Shown piece by piece: positions 1-7,720 of a stretch of DNA of 64,000 nt; position 1 is the first letter of the stretch; each line of letters opens with the position of its first letter. Location: NCBI GenBank assembly GCA_963769585.1, contig CAVYMJ010000006.1:434001-498000 (forward strand), given 5' to 3'. Below the pieces are notes generated by a model, which made no database searches, had not been told where the DNA came from, and worked only from the letters and a program-made list of their open reading frames with translations. The position numbers and the translations under genes were made by a program. The stretch comes from SSC3 sp963769585. GTDB lineage: Bacteria > Actinomycetota > Actinomycetes > Propionibacteriales > Nocardioidaceae.

Positions 1-928
1 CGGTGGCGACCAGGACCCGGACCTTGCCCTCACGGAACCGCTTCAAGGCCTTCTCGCGGGCGACCTGGGCCATGTCGCCGTGCAGCGGCGAGGCCGGGAA
101 GCCGCGCTCGGCAAGGTCGTCGGCCACGCGCTGGGCGGCGCGCTTGGTCTTGGTGAAGACGATGGTCAGGCCGGAGTTCTCCGCCTGCAGGATGCGGCCG
201 ATGATCTCGGGCTTGTCCAGGTCGTGCACCTGGTAGATGAACTGGGCGGTCGCCGGGACCGTGGTCTCGTCACTGGAGGACTCGGCCCGGATGTTCATCG
301 GGTGCCGCATGTGTGTACGGGCCAGGGAGACGATCGCACCAGGCATGGTGGCGGAGAAGAGCATCGTCTGACGGGTCTCGGGGGTCTTGGCCAGCAGCTT
401 CTCGACGTCGGGCAGGAAGCCCAGGTCGAGCATCTCGTCGGCCTCGTCCAGGACCAGGACCTTCACGTGGGACAGGTCCAGGGACCGGCGGTTCATCAGG
501 TCGATGAGCCGGCCCGGCGTGCCGACGACGACCTCGACCCCGGTGGCGAGGGCCTCCAGCTGGCCCTCGTAGGGCACTCCGCCGTAGACGGTCAGGATGC
601 GGCTGCCGCGGTCCTCGGCGGCCAGCCTGAGGTCGCTGGCTACCTGGAGCGCGAGCTCGCGGGTCGGAGCGACGATGAGGGCCTGCGGCTTGCCCGGGGC
701 AGCCAGGTCCTCGTAGTCGCTGTCGTGTGGCGCCACGGTGCGCTGCAGAACGGGGATGCCGAAGGCAAGCGTCTTTCCGGTGCCAGTACGAGCCTGGCCG
801 ATGAGGTCGGTGCCGACCAGGGCGACCGAGAGGGTCATCTCCTGGATCGGGAATGGGGTGGTGATGCCGCCGCGCTCAAGGGCGTCGGCGATCTCGGGGA
901 GTACCCCGAGTTCTCTGAACGTGGTCAG
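1..928 (-). CDS. rhlE: DEAD-box RNA helicase, RhlE-like (3' part outside window)
   Basis: ATP-dependent RNA helicase of the DEAD-box family. Read on the minus strand it shows the aromatic-led Q motif with FPIQ, Walker A (ARTGTGKT), the DEAD box (LDEADEML), the SAT motif (FSATM) and the second RecA lobe up to motif V (VRVLVAT), where the window ends. The start is odd: an in-frame TAG lies at 941-943 and no ATG, GTG or TTG follows until ATG 838, which would delete the Q motif. CTG at 928 gives an expected N-terminus (M/L-TTFRELGVLPE). Either CTG is the start or a 1-nt frameshift separates the frame from the ATG at 962. It is divergent from the ferritin-like gene, as Rv3211 is from Rv3210c in M. 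tuberculosis. Confidence 0.9.
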   Translation of the reverse strand, partial: MTTFRELGVLPEIADALERGGITTPFPIQEMTLSVALVGTDLIGQARTGTGKTLAFGIPVLQRTVAPHDSDYEDLAAPGKPQALIVAPTRELALQVASDLRLAAEDRGSRILTVYGGVPYEGQLEALATGVEVVVGTPGRLIDLMNRRSLDLSHVKVLVLDEADEMLDLGFLPDVEKLLAKTPETRQTMLFSATMPGAIVSLARTHMRHPMNIRAESSSDETTVPATAQFIYQVHDLDKPEIIGRILQAENSGLTIVFTKTKRAAQRVADDLAERGFPASPLHGDMAQVAREKALKRFREGKVRVLVAT

Positions 929-994
929 GATCTTGCCGTTCTATCGAAGATGTCTGGTTCATTCTATCGGTTCACGGGTGGGTAGGCTGCCGCC

Positions 995-1708
995 ATGACC
1001 GACCTGCCCCCTGCCGCGAGCGCTGACGAGGGTCAGTTGGCCATGCAGGATCCGGTCTATTTGGCAGCTGTGGTCGACTTCCTGGGCGTGATCGCCTACG
1101 GCGAGATCTCGGCCTTCGAGCGGTTGGCAGAGGACTCGAAGCTGGCGCCGACCCTGGCGGACAAGGCCGCGCTCGCAGGAATGGCTGCAACCGAGTTCGG
1201 CCACTTCCGCGGAGTCAGCGAGCGGCTCAGGCAGCTTGGGGCCGACCCGATGGAGGCGATGGCCGGCTTCGTCGAGGCGCTGGACGGCTTTCACGAGCGC
1301 ACCGCGCCCTCGGACTGGTTCGAGTCCCTGGTCAAGGCGTACGTCGGTGAGGGCCTCGTGGCCGACTTCTACCGGGAGATCGCTGCGTTCCTCGACGTGG
1401 AGACCCGGACCCTGATCGTGGAGAGCCTGGACGATGCCGACCAGGCGTCCTTCGCTGTCGACCGGATCCGGGACGGCATCGCTGCCGACCCCCGGCTGGG
1501 CGGTCGATTGGCGCTGTTCGGGCGCAGGCTGATGGGGGAGGCGCTCTCGCAGGCCCAGCGGGTCGCGGCGGAGCGCGACGCGCTGGCCGGACTGCTCGCC
1601 GGAGGGGTGGATCGGCCGGGGATGGACCTCGCAGCGATCGGTCGGCTCTTCAGTCGGCTGACCGAGAACCACACCAAGCGGATGGAGGCCTTGGGCCTGC
1701 ACGCCTAG
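995..1708 (+). CDS. Ferritin-like fold protein (Rv3210c type)
   Basis: A 237-residue, mostly helical protein resembling the ferritin-like/MiaE-like family found next to rhlE in actinobacteria. Candidate metal-ligand motifs are visible in separate helices (for example ATEFGHFRGVSER and ENHTKRMEA), as expected for a four-helix bundle that could hold a di-iron centre. Its exact reaction is not known to me. It starts at ATG 995, 67 bp from the proposed helicase start, so the two probably share a divergent promoter region. There is no signal peptide or membrane segment. Family assignment is from similarity of composition and context; enzymatic activity is not implied. Confidence 0.75.
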   Translation: MTDLPPAASADEGQLAMQDPVYLAAVVDFLGVIAYGEISAFERLAEDSKLAPTLADKAALAGMAATEFGHFRGVSERLRQLGADPMEAMAGFVEALDGFHERTAPSDWFESLVKAYVGEGLVADFYREIAAFLDVETRTLIVESLDDADQASFAVDRIRDGIAADPRLGGRLALFGRRLMGEALSQAQRVAAERDALAGLLAGGVDRPGMDLAAIGRLFSRLTENHTKRMEALGLHA

Positions 1709-1735
1709 GGTCAGCAGGTGCCGCCGGGGGTCGGG

Positions 1736-2020
1736 TCAGACCTTGACTTTGCTACGGCTGGTGAGAGTCGCAGCGAGGGCCACGAGAGCGGCTGCCGCAG
1801 CAACCTGCCAGGCATGCCGCCACCAGTCGAAGCCCGCCGTGTTGCCGTCGAAGTTGAACAGCACGACGTACAGCAGGTTGCCCAGGAAGATGCCTCCGAC
1901 GCCACACAGGACCGTCAGCCACAGCGGCGTCTTGTCGCGGTCGCCAGGTGCGAAGGCCTTGCCGATCAGGCCGATGATCGTGCCGCCGACGATCAGTGTG
2001 ATGACTTCCCCGATGCCCAT
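1736..2020 (-). CDS. GlsB/YeaQ/YmgE-type small membrane protein
   Basis: A 94-residue integral membrane protein with three hydrophobic segments (around residues 4-20, 33-54 and 67-85), separated by a short PGDRDKTP loop. The opening with glycines in GGTIIGLIGK is typical of the transglycosylase-associated/GlsB stress-response membrane family. That family is associated with general stress, but its molecular role is unresolved. It is a single gene facing the ferritin-like gene, with a 27-bp gap between the two stop codons. A lysine-rich C-terminus (SRSKVKV) would lie in the cytoplasm by the positive-inside rule. Confidence 0.8.
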   Translation of the reverse strand: MGIGEVITLIVGGTIIGLIGKAFAPGDRDKTPLWLTVLCGVGGIFLGNLLYVVLFNFDGNTAGFDWWRHAWQVAAAAALVALAATLTSRSKVKV

Positions 2021-2074
2021 GGCTCGATCATCCGGGATTTTCGCCCGAATTGTGAGGAAAGTCGGGAGATGGAC

Positions 2075-2299
2075 CTAGGAGCGGAAGCCGACCTGGCCGA
2101 CTGCTGGCGAGCCGATCTCGACGAAGGCGAGCTTGTCGGCAGGGATGACGACCTTGCGGCCCTTCGTGTCGGTCAGCGAGAGCACGGCGGAGGAGCCACT
2201 GAGCGCGGCCTCGATCGCCTTCTCCAGCTCGGCGCTCTCGAGCCCGGAGTCGATGATGAGCTCTCGGTTGACGTGCTGCACGCCGATCTTGACCTCCAT
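2075..2299 (-). CDS. DUF3107 family protein (Rv3208A/TB9.4 type)
   Basis: A 74-residue acidic protein of the DUF3107 family, beginning MEVKIGVQHVNREL and containing the VLSLTDTKGRKVVIPADKLAFVEIG block. Function is unknown. The ATG at 2299 is preferred over an upstream in-frame start at 2332 because a GAAGGAG ribosome binding site lies about 8 nt before it and family members begin at this MEVKIGV. In M. tuberculosis the equivalent gene lies beside the TetR gene, as here, which supports orthology. The TetR gene ends 73 bp upstream of this start on the same strand, so the two may be co-transcribed. Confidence 0.85.
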   Translation of the reverse strand: MEVKIGVQHVNRELIIDSGLESAELEKAIEAALSGSSAVLSLTDTKGRKVVIPADKLAFVEIGSPAVGQVGFRS

Positions 2300-2372
2300 A
2301 GTGAAGGCTCCTTCAACTAGTTGCGGTCCCATCGACCTGCAGTGGCGAGGATAGCCAGGCCGGCCAACCGAC

Positions 2373-2963
2373 TCAGGAGTGGTCCTCGGTGAGGGGGAAG
2401 CTGCCGATGCCTCGCCAGGCGAGTCCGGCTACCAGGTCGGCTGCCTTCCCGAGCTCGATGTCGCCCTCACGGTCGACCCAGTAGCGGGCTGAGACCTGCG
2501 CCATTCCCACCAGGGAGACGGCCAGCAGCTGCGACGCCTCGTCCGGCAGGCCGGTGTCACCGTGGATGACCTTGGCGATCTCGTTGGCGCACTGGTCGGT
2601 GACCCGGTCGACCTGCTCACGTACGGCGGGCTCGCTGGTCAGATCGGACTCGAAGACCAGGCGGAAGGCGCCGTCGGCGTTGGCGACGTAGTCGTAGAAG
2701 ACCTTCATCGCGGCCTGGACGCGAAGCTTGTTGTCCTGGGTGGAGGCCAGGGCTACCCGGCAGTTCTCGATGATCTCGTCGCAGGACTGCTCGAGCAGGC
2801 CCAGGTACAGCTCGAGCTTGCCGGGAAAGTGCTGGTACAGGACCGGTTTGGAGACACCCGCTCGCTCGGCGATGTCGTCCATGGCTGCGGCGTGGTAGCC
2901 GTGAGCCACGAAGACCTCGCGGGCGGAGTCCAGCAGCTGGGCGCGGCGGGCGGTCCGTGGCAT
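2373..2963 (-). CDS. TetR-family transcriptional regulator (Rv3208 type)
   Basis: A 196-residue TetR repressor. The N-terminal helix-turn-helix is clear (REVFVAHGYHAAAMDDIAE followed by AGVSKPVLYQHFPGK, about residues 13-48). The C-terminal ligand-binding half is all helical. ATG 2963 is chosen because GAGGTGG lies just upstream; further in-frame starts exist at 2993 and 3005. The ligand and targets are unknown. It sits immediately upstream of the DUF3107 gene, an arrangement conserved in actinobacteria. An inverted repeat in its upstream region (3021-3055) could be an autoregulatory operator. Confidence 0.85.
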   Translation of the reverse strand: MPRTARRAQLLDSAREVFVAHGYHAAAMDDIAERAGVSKPVLYQHFPGKLELYLGLLEQSCDEIIENCRVALASTQDNKLRVQAAMKVFYDYVANADGAFRLVFESDLTSEPAVREQVDRVTDQCANEIAKVIHGDTGLPDEASQLLAVSLVGMAQVSARYWVDREGDIELGKAADLVAGLAWRGIGSFPLTEDHS

Positions 2964-3309
2964 GCGTCCACCTCGCGGTCGTTGGTCGTGCATCGTGCTC
3001 AACACGGGCCTCTCACTCGCGGGCTACTGGGCGAAAGCCTACTCCTGGGTAGCCCTCAGTCTCTGCACTGTCCGAGCGTCAGGACGCAGGATCCACGGAG
3101 CCGCTGGACACGGCGGCATGGGGGGGTTTGTTGCTAATGACCCAAACGGGCGGTTGCAAAGTGGACAGCCTTACCCGAAACTGACTGCGGGGATTTTTTC
3201 AATTTGAGGCCATTGGCCGTGCCTTCGGGTGGGGGTTGAGCGACGCGGTCGCTCGAAAGTACTCCTGATCGCACTTCAGTCGTGGCCTCCGACGTTTGGG
3301 GTGGGCCTA
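2964..3309. other. Intergenic region between TetR and the repeat wall protein
   Basis: About 346 bp without a convincing gene. It must hold the promoters of the leftward TetR gene and the rightward surface-protein gene. Visible structure is an inverted repeat at 3021-3055, a run of seven Gs near 3120 and a locally AT-rich patch near 3192-3210 (a run of six Ts) that stands out from the surrounding GC-rich DNA. I recognise no RNA family and no clean -35/-10 pair. Confidence 0.5.
3021..3055. promoter_or_regulatory. Inverted repeat upstream of tetR, possible operator
   Basis: GGGCTAC at 3021-3027 is repeated in inverse as GTAGCCC at 3049-3055. A second, smaller palindrome (CTAC...GTAG, 3039-3052) is nested in the right half. 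It lies 58-92 bp upstream of the TetR start. TetR genes commonly repress themselves through such sites, but the link is inferred from position only. Confidence 0.35.
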
Positions 3310-3825
3310 GTGAACGCCATTTCTCGCATGTCTAAGCAAGCTGCCGCGGGGGCTCTTGCCCTGGTGGGCGCCGTTGCCCTCGGGGGCGGGCTGGTCGTGA
3401 TGTCAGCGACCGGCGCATCCGCTGTGGGCGTGCAGGCGGTCGTCTCGAGCGAGGTGCCCTCCGAGGTTCCGAGCGAGGAGCCGTCAGAGGAGCCGTCGGA
3501 GGAGCCGTCGGAGACGCCGAGCGAGACTCCTTCGGAGACGCCGAGTGAGACTCCTTCGGAGACGCCGAGTGAGACGCCGAGTGAGACGGTGACGCTGCCG
3601 CCGCCGACCAACACCTCGCCGACCATCCCGGTTCAGAGCGCAAGTACCGAGCCCCCGACGACCCCGGTCTTCCCGACCGAGGTTGCCGCTGGTGGTCCGG
3701 GCTCGGGTAGCGGATCCTCCGGTTCGCCGCTGGGTCTGGGCCTGGCCGGTGGAGGCATCGCGCTCCTGCTGGCTGCCTTCGGACTGCTTTCGACCCGTAG
3801 GGCCCGTGGCGCGCACGAGCACTGA
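3310..3825 (+). CDS. Secreted Ser/Glu/Pro-repeat wall-type protein
   Basis: A 171-residue exported protein. It has a signal sequence (about residues 7-35, with hydrophobic core AAAGALALVGAVALGGGLVV), then 47 residues of four-residue repeats (SEVP, SEEP, SETP), a Pro/Thr-rich spacer, a Gly/Ser stretch, a C-terminal hydrophobic segment and a basic tail (RRARGAHEH). This is the plan of a wall-anchored stalk, but no LPXTG-like motif is visible before the membrane segment. GTG 3310 is chosen because GGGGTGGG precedes it and the hydrophobic core follows at a usual distance. Upstream in-frame GTG 3229 and internal ATG 3328 are alternatives. A sortase gene overlaps its 3' end, so it is the obvious candidate substrate. 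Confidence 0.7.
   Translation: MNAISRMSKQAAAGALALVGAVALGGGLVVMSATGASAVGVQAVVSSEVPSEVPSEEPSEEPSEEPSETPSETPSETPSETPSETPSETPSETVTLPPPTNTSPTIPVQSASTEPPTTPVFPTEVAAGGPGSGSGSSGSPLGLGLAGGGIALLLAAFGLLSTRRARGAHEH
3448..3588 (+). repeat. 12-bp coding tandem repeat (SExP)n
   Basis: Eleven full and one partial 12-bp units encode SEVP x2, SEEP x3, SETP x6 and a final SET. The DNA units are near-identical (variants of GAGACGCCGAGT and GAGACTCCTTCG), so unit number can change by slippage. Such repeats usually form an extended stalk through the cell wall. Confidence 0.9.
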
Positions 3826-4486
3826 CGGACGCTTCCCGTTCCGCCTCTCGCGAGGTCAGGTCGCCGCCGTCCTCGCCGTGGCAGGCGTTGTCCTGGTAGG
3901 TCTGGGCAACGAAGCTGCGGTGGGCGGCGGCGGAGCGACCGTGGACGAGGCGACGACCCGTCCCGCTGAGCCCACGTCGTACGACGTGGCGCGGGTGACC
4001 GAGCCGGTGACCCGGCTGACCGTTCGGCCGCCCCAGGCGGACCCGGCCGCAGGCGTTCCGCTCCGGTTGTCGGTCCCTCATCTGGGGATCGAGACGTCGG
4101 TGCGGCACATCGAGGTCGAAGACGGCATCCTCGAGCCGCCGGCCGACGCGAGTCAGGTGGGTTGGGACCGGCACACCGCGCGGGCAGGCTCGGCGTACGG
4201 CAGCACCGTGATCACCGGGCATACCGTGCACGCCGGTGGCGGCGCCCTCGACGAGCTCGACGACCTCCGGCGGGGCGACACCGTCACGGTGAGCACGGCC
4301 AGGGGAGCGATCTCCTACCGGGTTACCACCGTCACCCGGCTATCCAAGCGGGCGATGGTCAAGCACATCCCCCAGGTGTTCAGCCCTGACACCCTCGGCC
4401 GGCTGGTGCTGATCACCTGCACCGACTGGAACGGCTCGGTCTATCTCTCCAACACCGTCGTGTTCGCCACCCCGATCGCCTCCTGA
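3806..4486 (+). CDS. Class F-type sortase
   Basis: A 226-residue sortase with an N-terminal membrane anchor (about residues 18-35). The catalytic His lies in VITGHTVH (about residue 139) and the catalytic Cys in VLITCTDW (about residue 205), followed by YLSNTVV as in class F-like enzymes. Sortases cut a wall-sorting motif and attach the protein to peptidoglycan or another acceptor. The GTG at 3806 overlaps the end of the preceding repeat-protein gene by 20 bp, indicating translational coupling. The longer frame from 3683 lies wholly inside that gene and is not credible. The putative partner lacks an obvious LPXTG, so the recognised motif is unclear. Confidence 0.8.
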   Translation: MARTSTDGRFPFRLSRGQVAAVLAVAGVVLVGLGNEAAVGGGGATVDEATTRPAEPTSYDVARVTEPVTRLTVRPPQADPAAGVPLRLSVPHLGIETSVRHIEVEDGILEPPADASQVGWDRHTARAGSAYGSTVITGHTVHAGGGALDELDDLRRGDTVTVSTARGAISYRVTTVTRLSKRAMVKHIPQVFSPDTLGRLVLITCTDWNGSVYLSNTVVFATPIAS

Positions 4487-4602
4487 GGCCGCCGCATCCT
4501 GAGATCGTGCGGCGGCAACGCGCGAACGCGGGGGAACATGGTGGCGTCGTGGTGTGTTCTCACTGACGACTGGCAAGACGCTTTCAGGACCTAGGAGAGA
4601 AC

Positions 4603-5805
4603 GTGTCCCTTCCCGCACTGGTGGAACCCGCACCGGAGCTGACCATCGACGAGGTGCGCCGCTACAGCCGGCACCTGATCATTCCCGATGTCGGGATGTC
4701 TGGTCAGAAGCGCCTCAAGAACGCCAAGGTCCTGGTGATCGGAGCGGGCGGCCTCGGCAGCCCGGCGCTTCTCTACCTCGCCGCCGCCGGCGTCGGGACT
4801 CTCGGAATCGCGGAGTTCGACGAGGTCGACGAGTCGAACCTGCAGCGACAGATCATCCACGGGCAGAGCGACATCGGGAAGTCCAAGGCCGTGTCGGCCA
4901 AGGAGTCCATCGCCGAGGCGAACCCGCTGGTCAAGGTGATCGTCCACGAGACCCGGCTCGACAACGACAATGTGCTCGGCATCTTCGAGCAGTACGACCT
5001 GATCGTGGACGGCACCGACAACTTCGCGACGCGCTACATGGTCAACGACGCGGCGTACCTGCTGAACAAGCCCTACGTGTGGGGCTCGATCTACCGTTTC
5101 GACGGTCAGGCATCGGTCTTCTGGCCGACCCTCGAAGGCGCGGACGCGCCGTGCTACCGCTGCCTCTACCCCGAGCCGCCACCGCCGGGCATGGTGCCCT
5201 CGTGCGCCGAGGGCGGCGTGCTGGGTGTGCTCTGCGCCAGCATCGGCTCGATCCAGGTCAACGAGGCCATCAAGCTGCTGACCGGAATCGGCGACCCGCT
5301 GGTCGGGAAGCTGATGATCTACGACGCCCTGGAGATGGAGTACCGCAAGCTCAAGGTCCGCAAGGACCCCAACTGTGCGCTCTGCGGTGAGAACCCGACC
5401 GTCACCGGGCTGATCGACTACGAGGCGTTCTGCGGCGCGATCTCCGAGGAGGCGGCTGATGCGGCTGCCGGCTCGACCATCTCGGTCACCCAGCTCGAGC
5501 ACATGCTCAAGGAGCGTGAGAACGGCGAGCGCGACTTCATCCTCGTCGACGTCCGGGAGCCCAACGAGTACGAGATCAACCGGATTCCGGGCTCGGTCCT
5601 GATCCCCAAGGGTGACTTCCTCAACGGGTCCGCGCTCGAGCAGCTTCCTGCGGACAAGCAGATCGTGATGCACTGCAAGAGCGGGGCTCGCTCGGCCGAG
5701 ACGCTGGCCATCGTCAAGGGCGCCGGATACGCCGACGCCGTGCACGTCGGTGGCGGCGTGGTCGCCTGGGTCAACCAGATCGACCCCTCTCAGCCCTCCT
5801 ACTGA
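4603..5805 (+). CDS. moeZ: MoeZ: adenylyltransferase-rhodanese sulfur carrier activator
   Basis: A 400-residue two-domain enzyme. The N-terminal MoeB/ThiF/E1 domain has the nucleotide loop GAGGLGS (about residue 48) and two CxxC zinc pairs (CYRC at 184-187, CALC at 258-261). The C-terminal rhodanese domain has its persulfide Cys in MHCKSGARS (about residue 358). MoeZ adenylates and sulfurates small carriers such as MoaD and CysO for molybdopterin, cysteine and thiocarboxylate synthesis. The GTG start follows AGGAGAG. It fits the M. tuberculosis neighbourhood (Rv3206c). Supply of molybdopterin sulfur would also serve the molybdenum hydroxylase encoded at 14.9-18.6 kb, although MoeZ is a housekeeping gene. 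Confidence 0.93.
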   Translation: MSLPALVEPAPELTIDEVRRYSRHLIIPDVGMSGQKRLKNAKVLVIGAGGLGSPALLYLAAAGVGTLGIAEFDEVDESNLQRQIIHGQSDIGKSKAVSAKESIAEANPLVKVIVHETRLDNDNVLGIFEQYDLIVDGTDNFATRYMVNDAAYLLNKPYVWGSIYRFDGQASVFWPTLEGADAPCYRCLYPEPPPPGMVPSCAEGGVLGVLCASIGSIQVNEAIKLLTGIGDPLVGKLMIYDALEMEYRKLKVRKDPNCALCGENPTVTGLIDYEAFCGAISEEAADAAAGSTISVTQLEHMLKERENGERDFILVDVREPNEYEINRIPGSVLIPKGDFLNGSALEQLPADKQIVMHCKSGARSAETLAIVKGAGYADAVHVGGGVVAWVNQIDPSQPSY

Positions 5806-5816
5806 GTCCAGCCGCA

Positions 5817-5847
5817 CCGGCGCCTTCCCCAAGCGGGTTGGCGCCGG
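5817..5847 (+). terminator. Hairpin after moeZ
   Basis: CCGGCGCC (5817-5824) pairs with GGCGCCGG (5840-5847) across a 15-nt loop, starting 12 bp after the moeZ stop. It is followed by only a short T run, as is common for actinobacterial terminators. Confidence 0.55.
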
Positions 5848-5913
5848 CGCGTTTCCCTGTCGGAGAGAGTGGGCATAGGCTCACGTGGGGAGGATCACAC
5901 GGAAGGTTTCTTC

Positions 5914-6786
5914 ATGCTCAAGGCTCGTGCTCGTCGTCTTCTCGTCGGTGCCGCCGGCGCCATGCTCGCGGTCGCCGGTGCGACTGCCGTGCCCGTGGCC
6001 GCCGAGGCTGCCCCGACGTGGGCTCCCGCGGCAACCGCGCAGATCCACCCCGGAGTGCAGACGTACACCGCGGGCGGACAGTGCACCGCGAACTTCGTCT
6101 TCACCGACGCGGCCGGCGGGGTCTACCTCGGCCAGGCCGCTCACTGCTCCGGCACGGGCGGTGCCACCGAGACCAATGGCTGTGACTCGGGGTCGCTAGC
6201 GCTCGGCACCCCGGTGACCTTCAACAAGGGTGGCAGCCTGATCAGCAGGGGAACGGTGGTCGGCCGCGGGACGATGGTCTACAACTCCTGGCTGACCATG
6301 CAGTCGCGTCAAGAGACCAACCCGAACGCCTGCGCCTACAACGACTTCGCGCTGGTCAAGGTCGCCGCCGCCGACGTAGCCAAGGTGAACCCGTCGGTGC
6401 CGTTCCACGGTGGCCCGACCGGTACCAACACGACCGGCACCAAGGCCGGCGACAAGGTGTACAGCTACGGCAACTCCAGCCTTCGTGGCGGCCAGACCGC
6501 GCTTTCACCCAAGGTCGGGGTCAGCCTCGGGGACGACGCGGCCGACGGTGGCTGGTCCCACCCCCTCTACACCGTGACGCCAGGCATCCCCGGTGACTCG
6601 GGCAGTGCTTTCCTCGACGCTCAGGGTCGTGCGCTGGGCACCCTGTCCACGCTGGGGCTGGCACCCCTGCCGCTGAGCAACAACCTCGGCGACCTGGCCC
6701 GTGAGCTCGCGTACGCGCAGGCCCACTCGGGGATCGCCGGTCTCACGCTGGTGCTGGGCACCGAGCCCTTCCGACCGGTGCTGTAG
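5914..6786 (+). CDS. Secreted trypsin-like serine protease, copy 1
   Basis: A 290-residue exported protease of the chymotrypsin/trypsin fold. A signal peptide covers about residues 1-32 (basic LKARARR, Ala-rich core, AEAAP cleavage region). The catalytic triad is visible: His in GQAAHCSG (about 77), Asp in YNDFALV (about 145) and Ser in PGDSGSAF (about 230). Cysteines flanking the His (57 and 78) can form the usual disulfide. ATG 5914 is chosen over an upstream in-frame GTG at 5869 because GGAAGG precedes it and the basic signal-peptide region starts here. A closely related gene follows directly. The substrate is unknown. Confidence 0.85.
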   Translation: MLKARARRLLVGAAGAMLAVAGATAVPVAAEAAPTWAPAATAQIHPGVQTYTAGGQCTANFVFTDAAGGVYLGQAAHCSGTGGATETNGCDSGSLALGTPVTFNKGGSLISRGTVVGRGTMVYNSWLTMQSRQETNPNACAYNDFALVKVAAADVAKVNPSVPFHGGPTGTNTTGTKAGDKVYSYGNSSLRGGQTALSPKVGVSLGDDAADGGWSHPLYTVTPGIPGDSGSAFLDAQGRALGTLSTLGLAPLPLSNNLGDLARELAYAQAHSGIAGLTLVLGTEPFRPVL

Positions 6787-6798
6787 CGACTGGTCCGT

Positions 6799-6873
6799 GA
6801 GGCTCCTCGCGGCGAGGCCGTAACTCCCAGGCCTCTGCCTGGTTGACTTGACGTACCCGTCGTGAGGAGCCTC
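6799..6873 (+). promoter_or_regulatory. Long-range inverted repeat that could mask the second protease's RBS
   Basis: GAGGCTCCTC at 6799-6808 is the exact reverse complement of GAGGAGCCTC at 6864-6873. The right arm contains the GAGG ribosome binding site of the gene starting at 6875. In RNA the arms could pair and hide it. A small hairpin (CCTCG/CGAGG) lies at 6804-6816 and would compete. The regulatory role is inferred. Confidence 0.4.
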
Positions 6874-6874
6874 C

Positions 6875-7711
6875 GTGCGCACAGTCCTGTCCTTGGTCGC
6901 CAGTTTCCTGCTGGTGGCGGGGCTCTCGGTCGGCGCGGGCGCGTCCTCCCATGCCGCGACCACCCGCCCGATCTCGCCAGGCGTGCAGATGTACACGGCG
7001 GGGGCTCAGTGCACCGCGAACTTCGTGTTCAGGGACAGGCGCGGCCGGGTGTACGTCGGGTACGCGGCTCACTGTGCCGGGCTCGGTGAGTCGACCGACA
7101 CCAACGGGTGCACCACCAAGTCGCTTCCTCTGGGGACCAGGGTCGCCTTCGCCACCGGTGGAAGCCTGCTCTCCGACGGTACGACCGTGGGCCACGGGAA
7201 GCTCGCCTACAGCTCGTGGCTGACCATGCAGCGGCTGCGCACCAAGAGCGCCACCCGCTGCGCCTACAACGACTTCGCGCTGGTCCGGGTGGTCCGAGCC
7301 GACCGCGGCAAAGTGAGCCCGACCGTCCCGGTGTGGGGCGGGCCGACCGGCCTGACCTCGAGGCAGCTCAGGGCCGGAGAGGCCATCTACAGCTACGGCA
7401 ACTCGTCGCTCCGGGGCGGGTTGGGACTCTTCAACGCCAAGACCGGCACGGTCCAGGGTCCCGTCGCCGGCGGCCTCGCCTACGACATCGACACCGGCTC
7501 CTCCCCGGGGGTGCCGGGTGACTCGGGCAGTGGCTTCCTCGACCGCGACGGCCGCGCCGTGGGAGTGCTCTCCACCCTCTCGGTCGGCCTCGGCTTCCCT
7601 CCGGTCGCCAACACGATGGGCTCGCTCTACCGTGAGGTCGTCTGGGCGCGGAAGCACTCCGGGATCAGGGGCCTCAGGTTGGTGAAGGGAACCACACCGT
7701 TCGCGCCCTAG
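6875..7711 (+). CDS. Secreted trypsin-like serine protease, copy 2
   Basis: A 278-residue paralogue of the preceding protease, with a signal peptide (about residues 1-27). It shares long stretches with copy 1, including SPGVQMYTAGAQCTANFVF, YNDFALV, SYGNSSLRGG and PGDSGSG. The triad is His about 66, Asp about 132, Ser about 217. The GTG start follows GAGG at a normal distance. The pair clearly arose by tandem duplication and then diverged: copy 2 lacks the Ala-rich linker after the signal peptide and is more basic. Both enzymes would act outside the cell. Confidence 0.85.
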   Translation: MRTVLSLVASFLLVAGLSVGAGASSHAATTRPISPGVQMYTAGAQCTANFVFRDRRGRVYVGYAAHCAGLGESTDTNGCTTKSLPLGTRVAFATGGSLLSDGTTVGHGKLAYSSWLTMQRLRTKSATRCAYNDFALVRVVRADRGKVSPTVPVWGGPTGLTSRQLRAGEAIYSYGNSSLRGGLGLFNAKTGTVQGPVAGGLAYDIDTGSSPGVPGDSGSGFLDRDGRAVGVLSTLSVGLGFPPVANTMGSLYREVVWARKHSGIRGLRLVKGTTPFAP

Positions 7712-7720
7712 GTTGGTGAC

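Noticed and set aside
4591..5832. Long open frame antisense to moeZ (413 codons)
   Set aside because: It mirrors a clearly recognised gene, and long antisense frames are expected in GC-rich DNA. Its residue composition is unnatural (Val/Asp/Leu/His runs).
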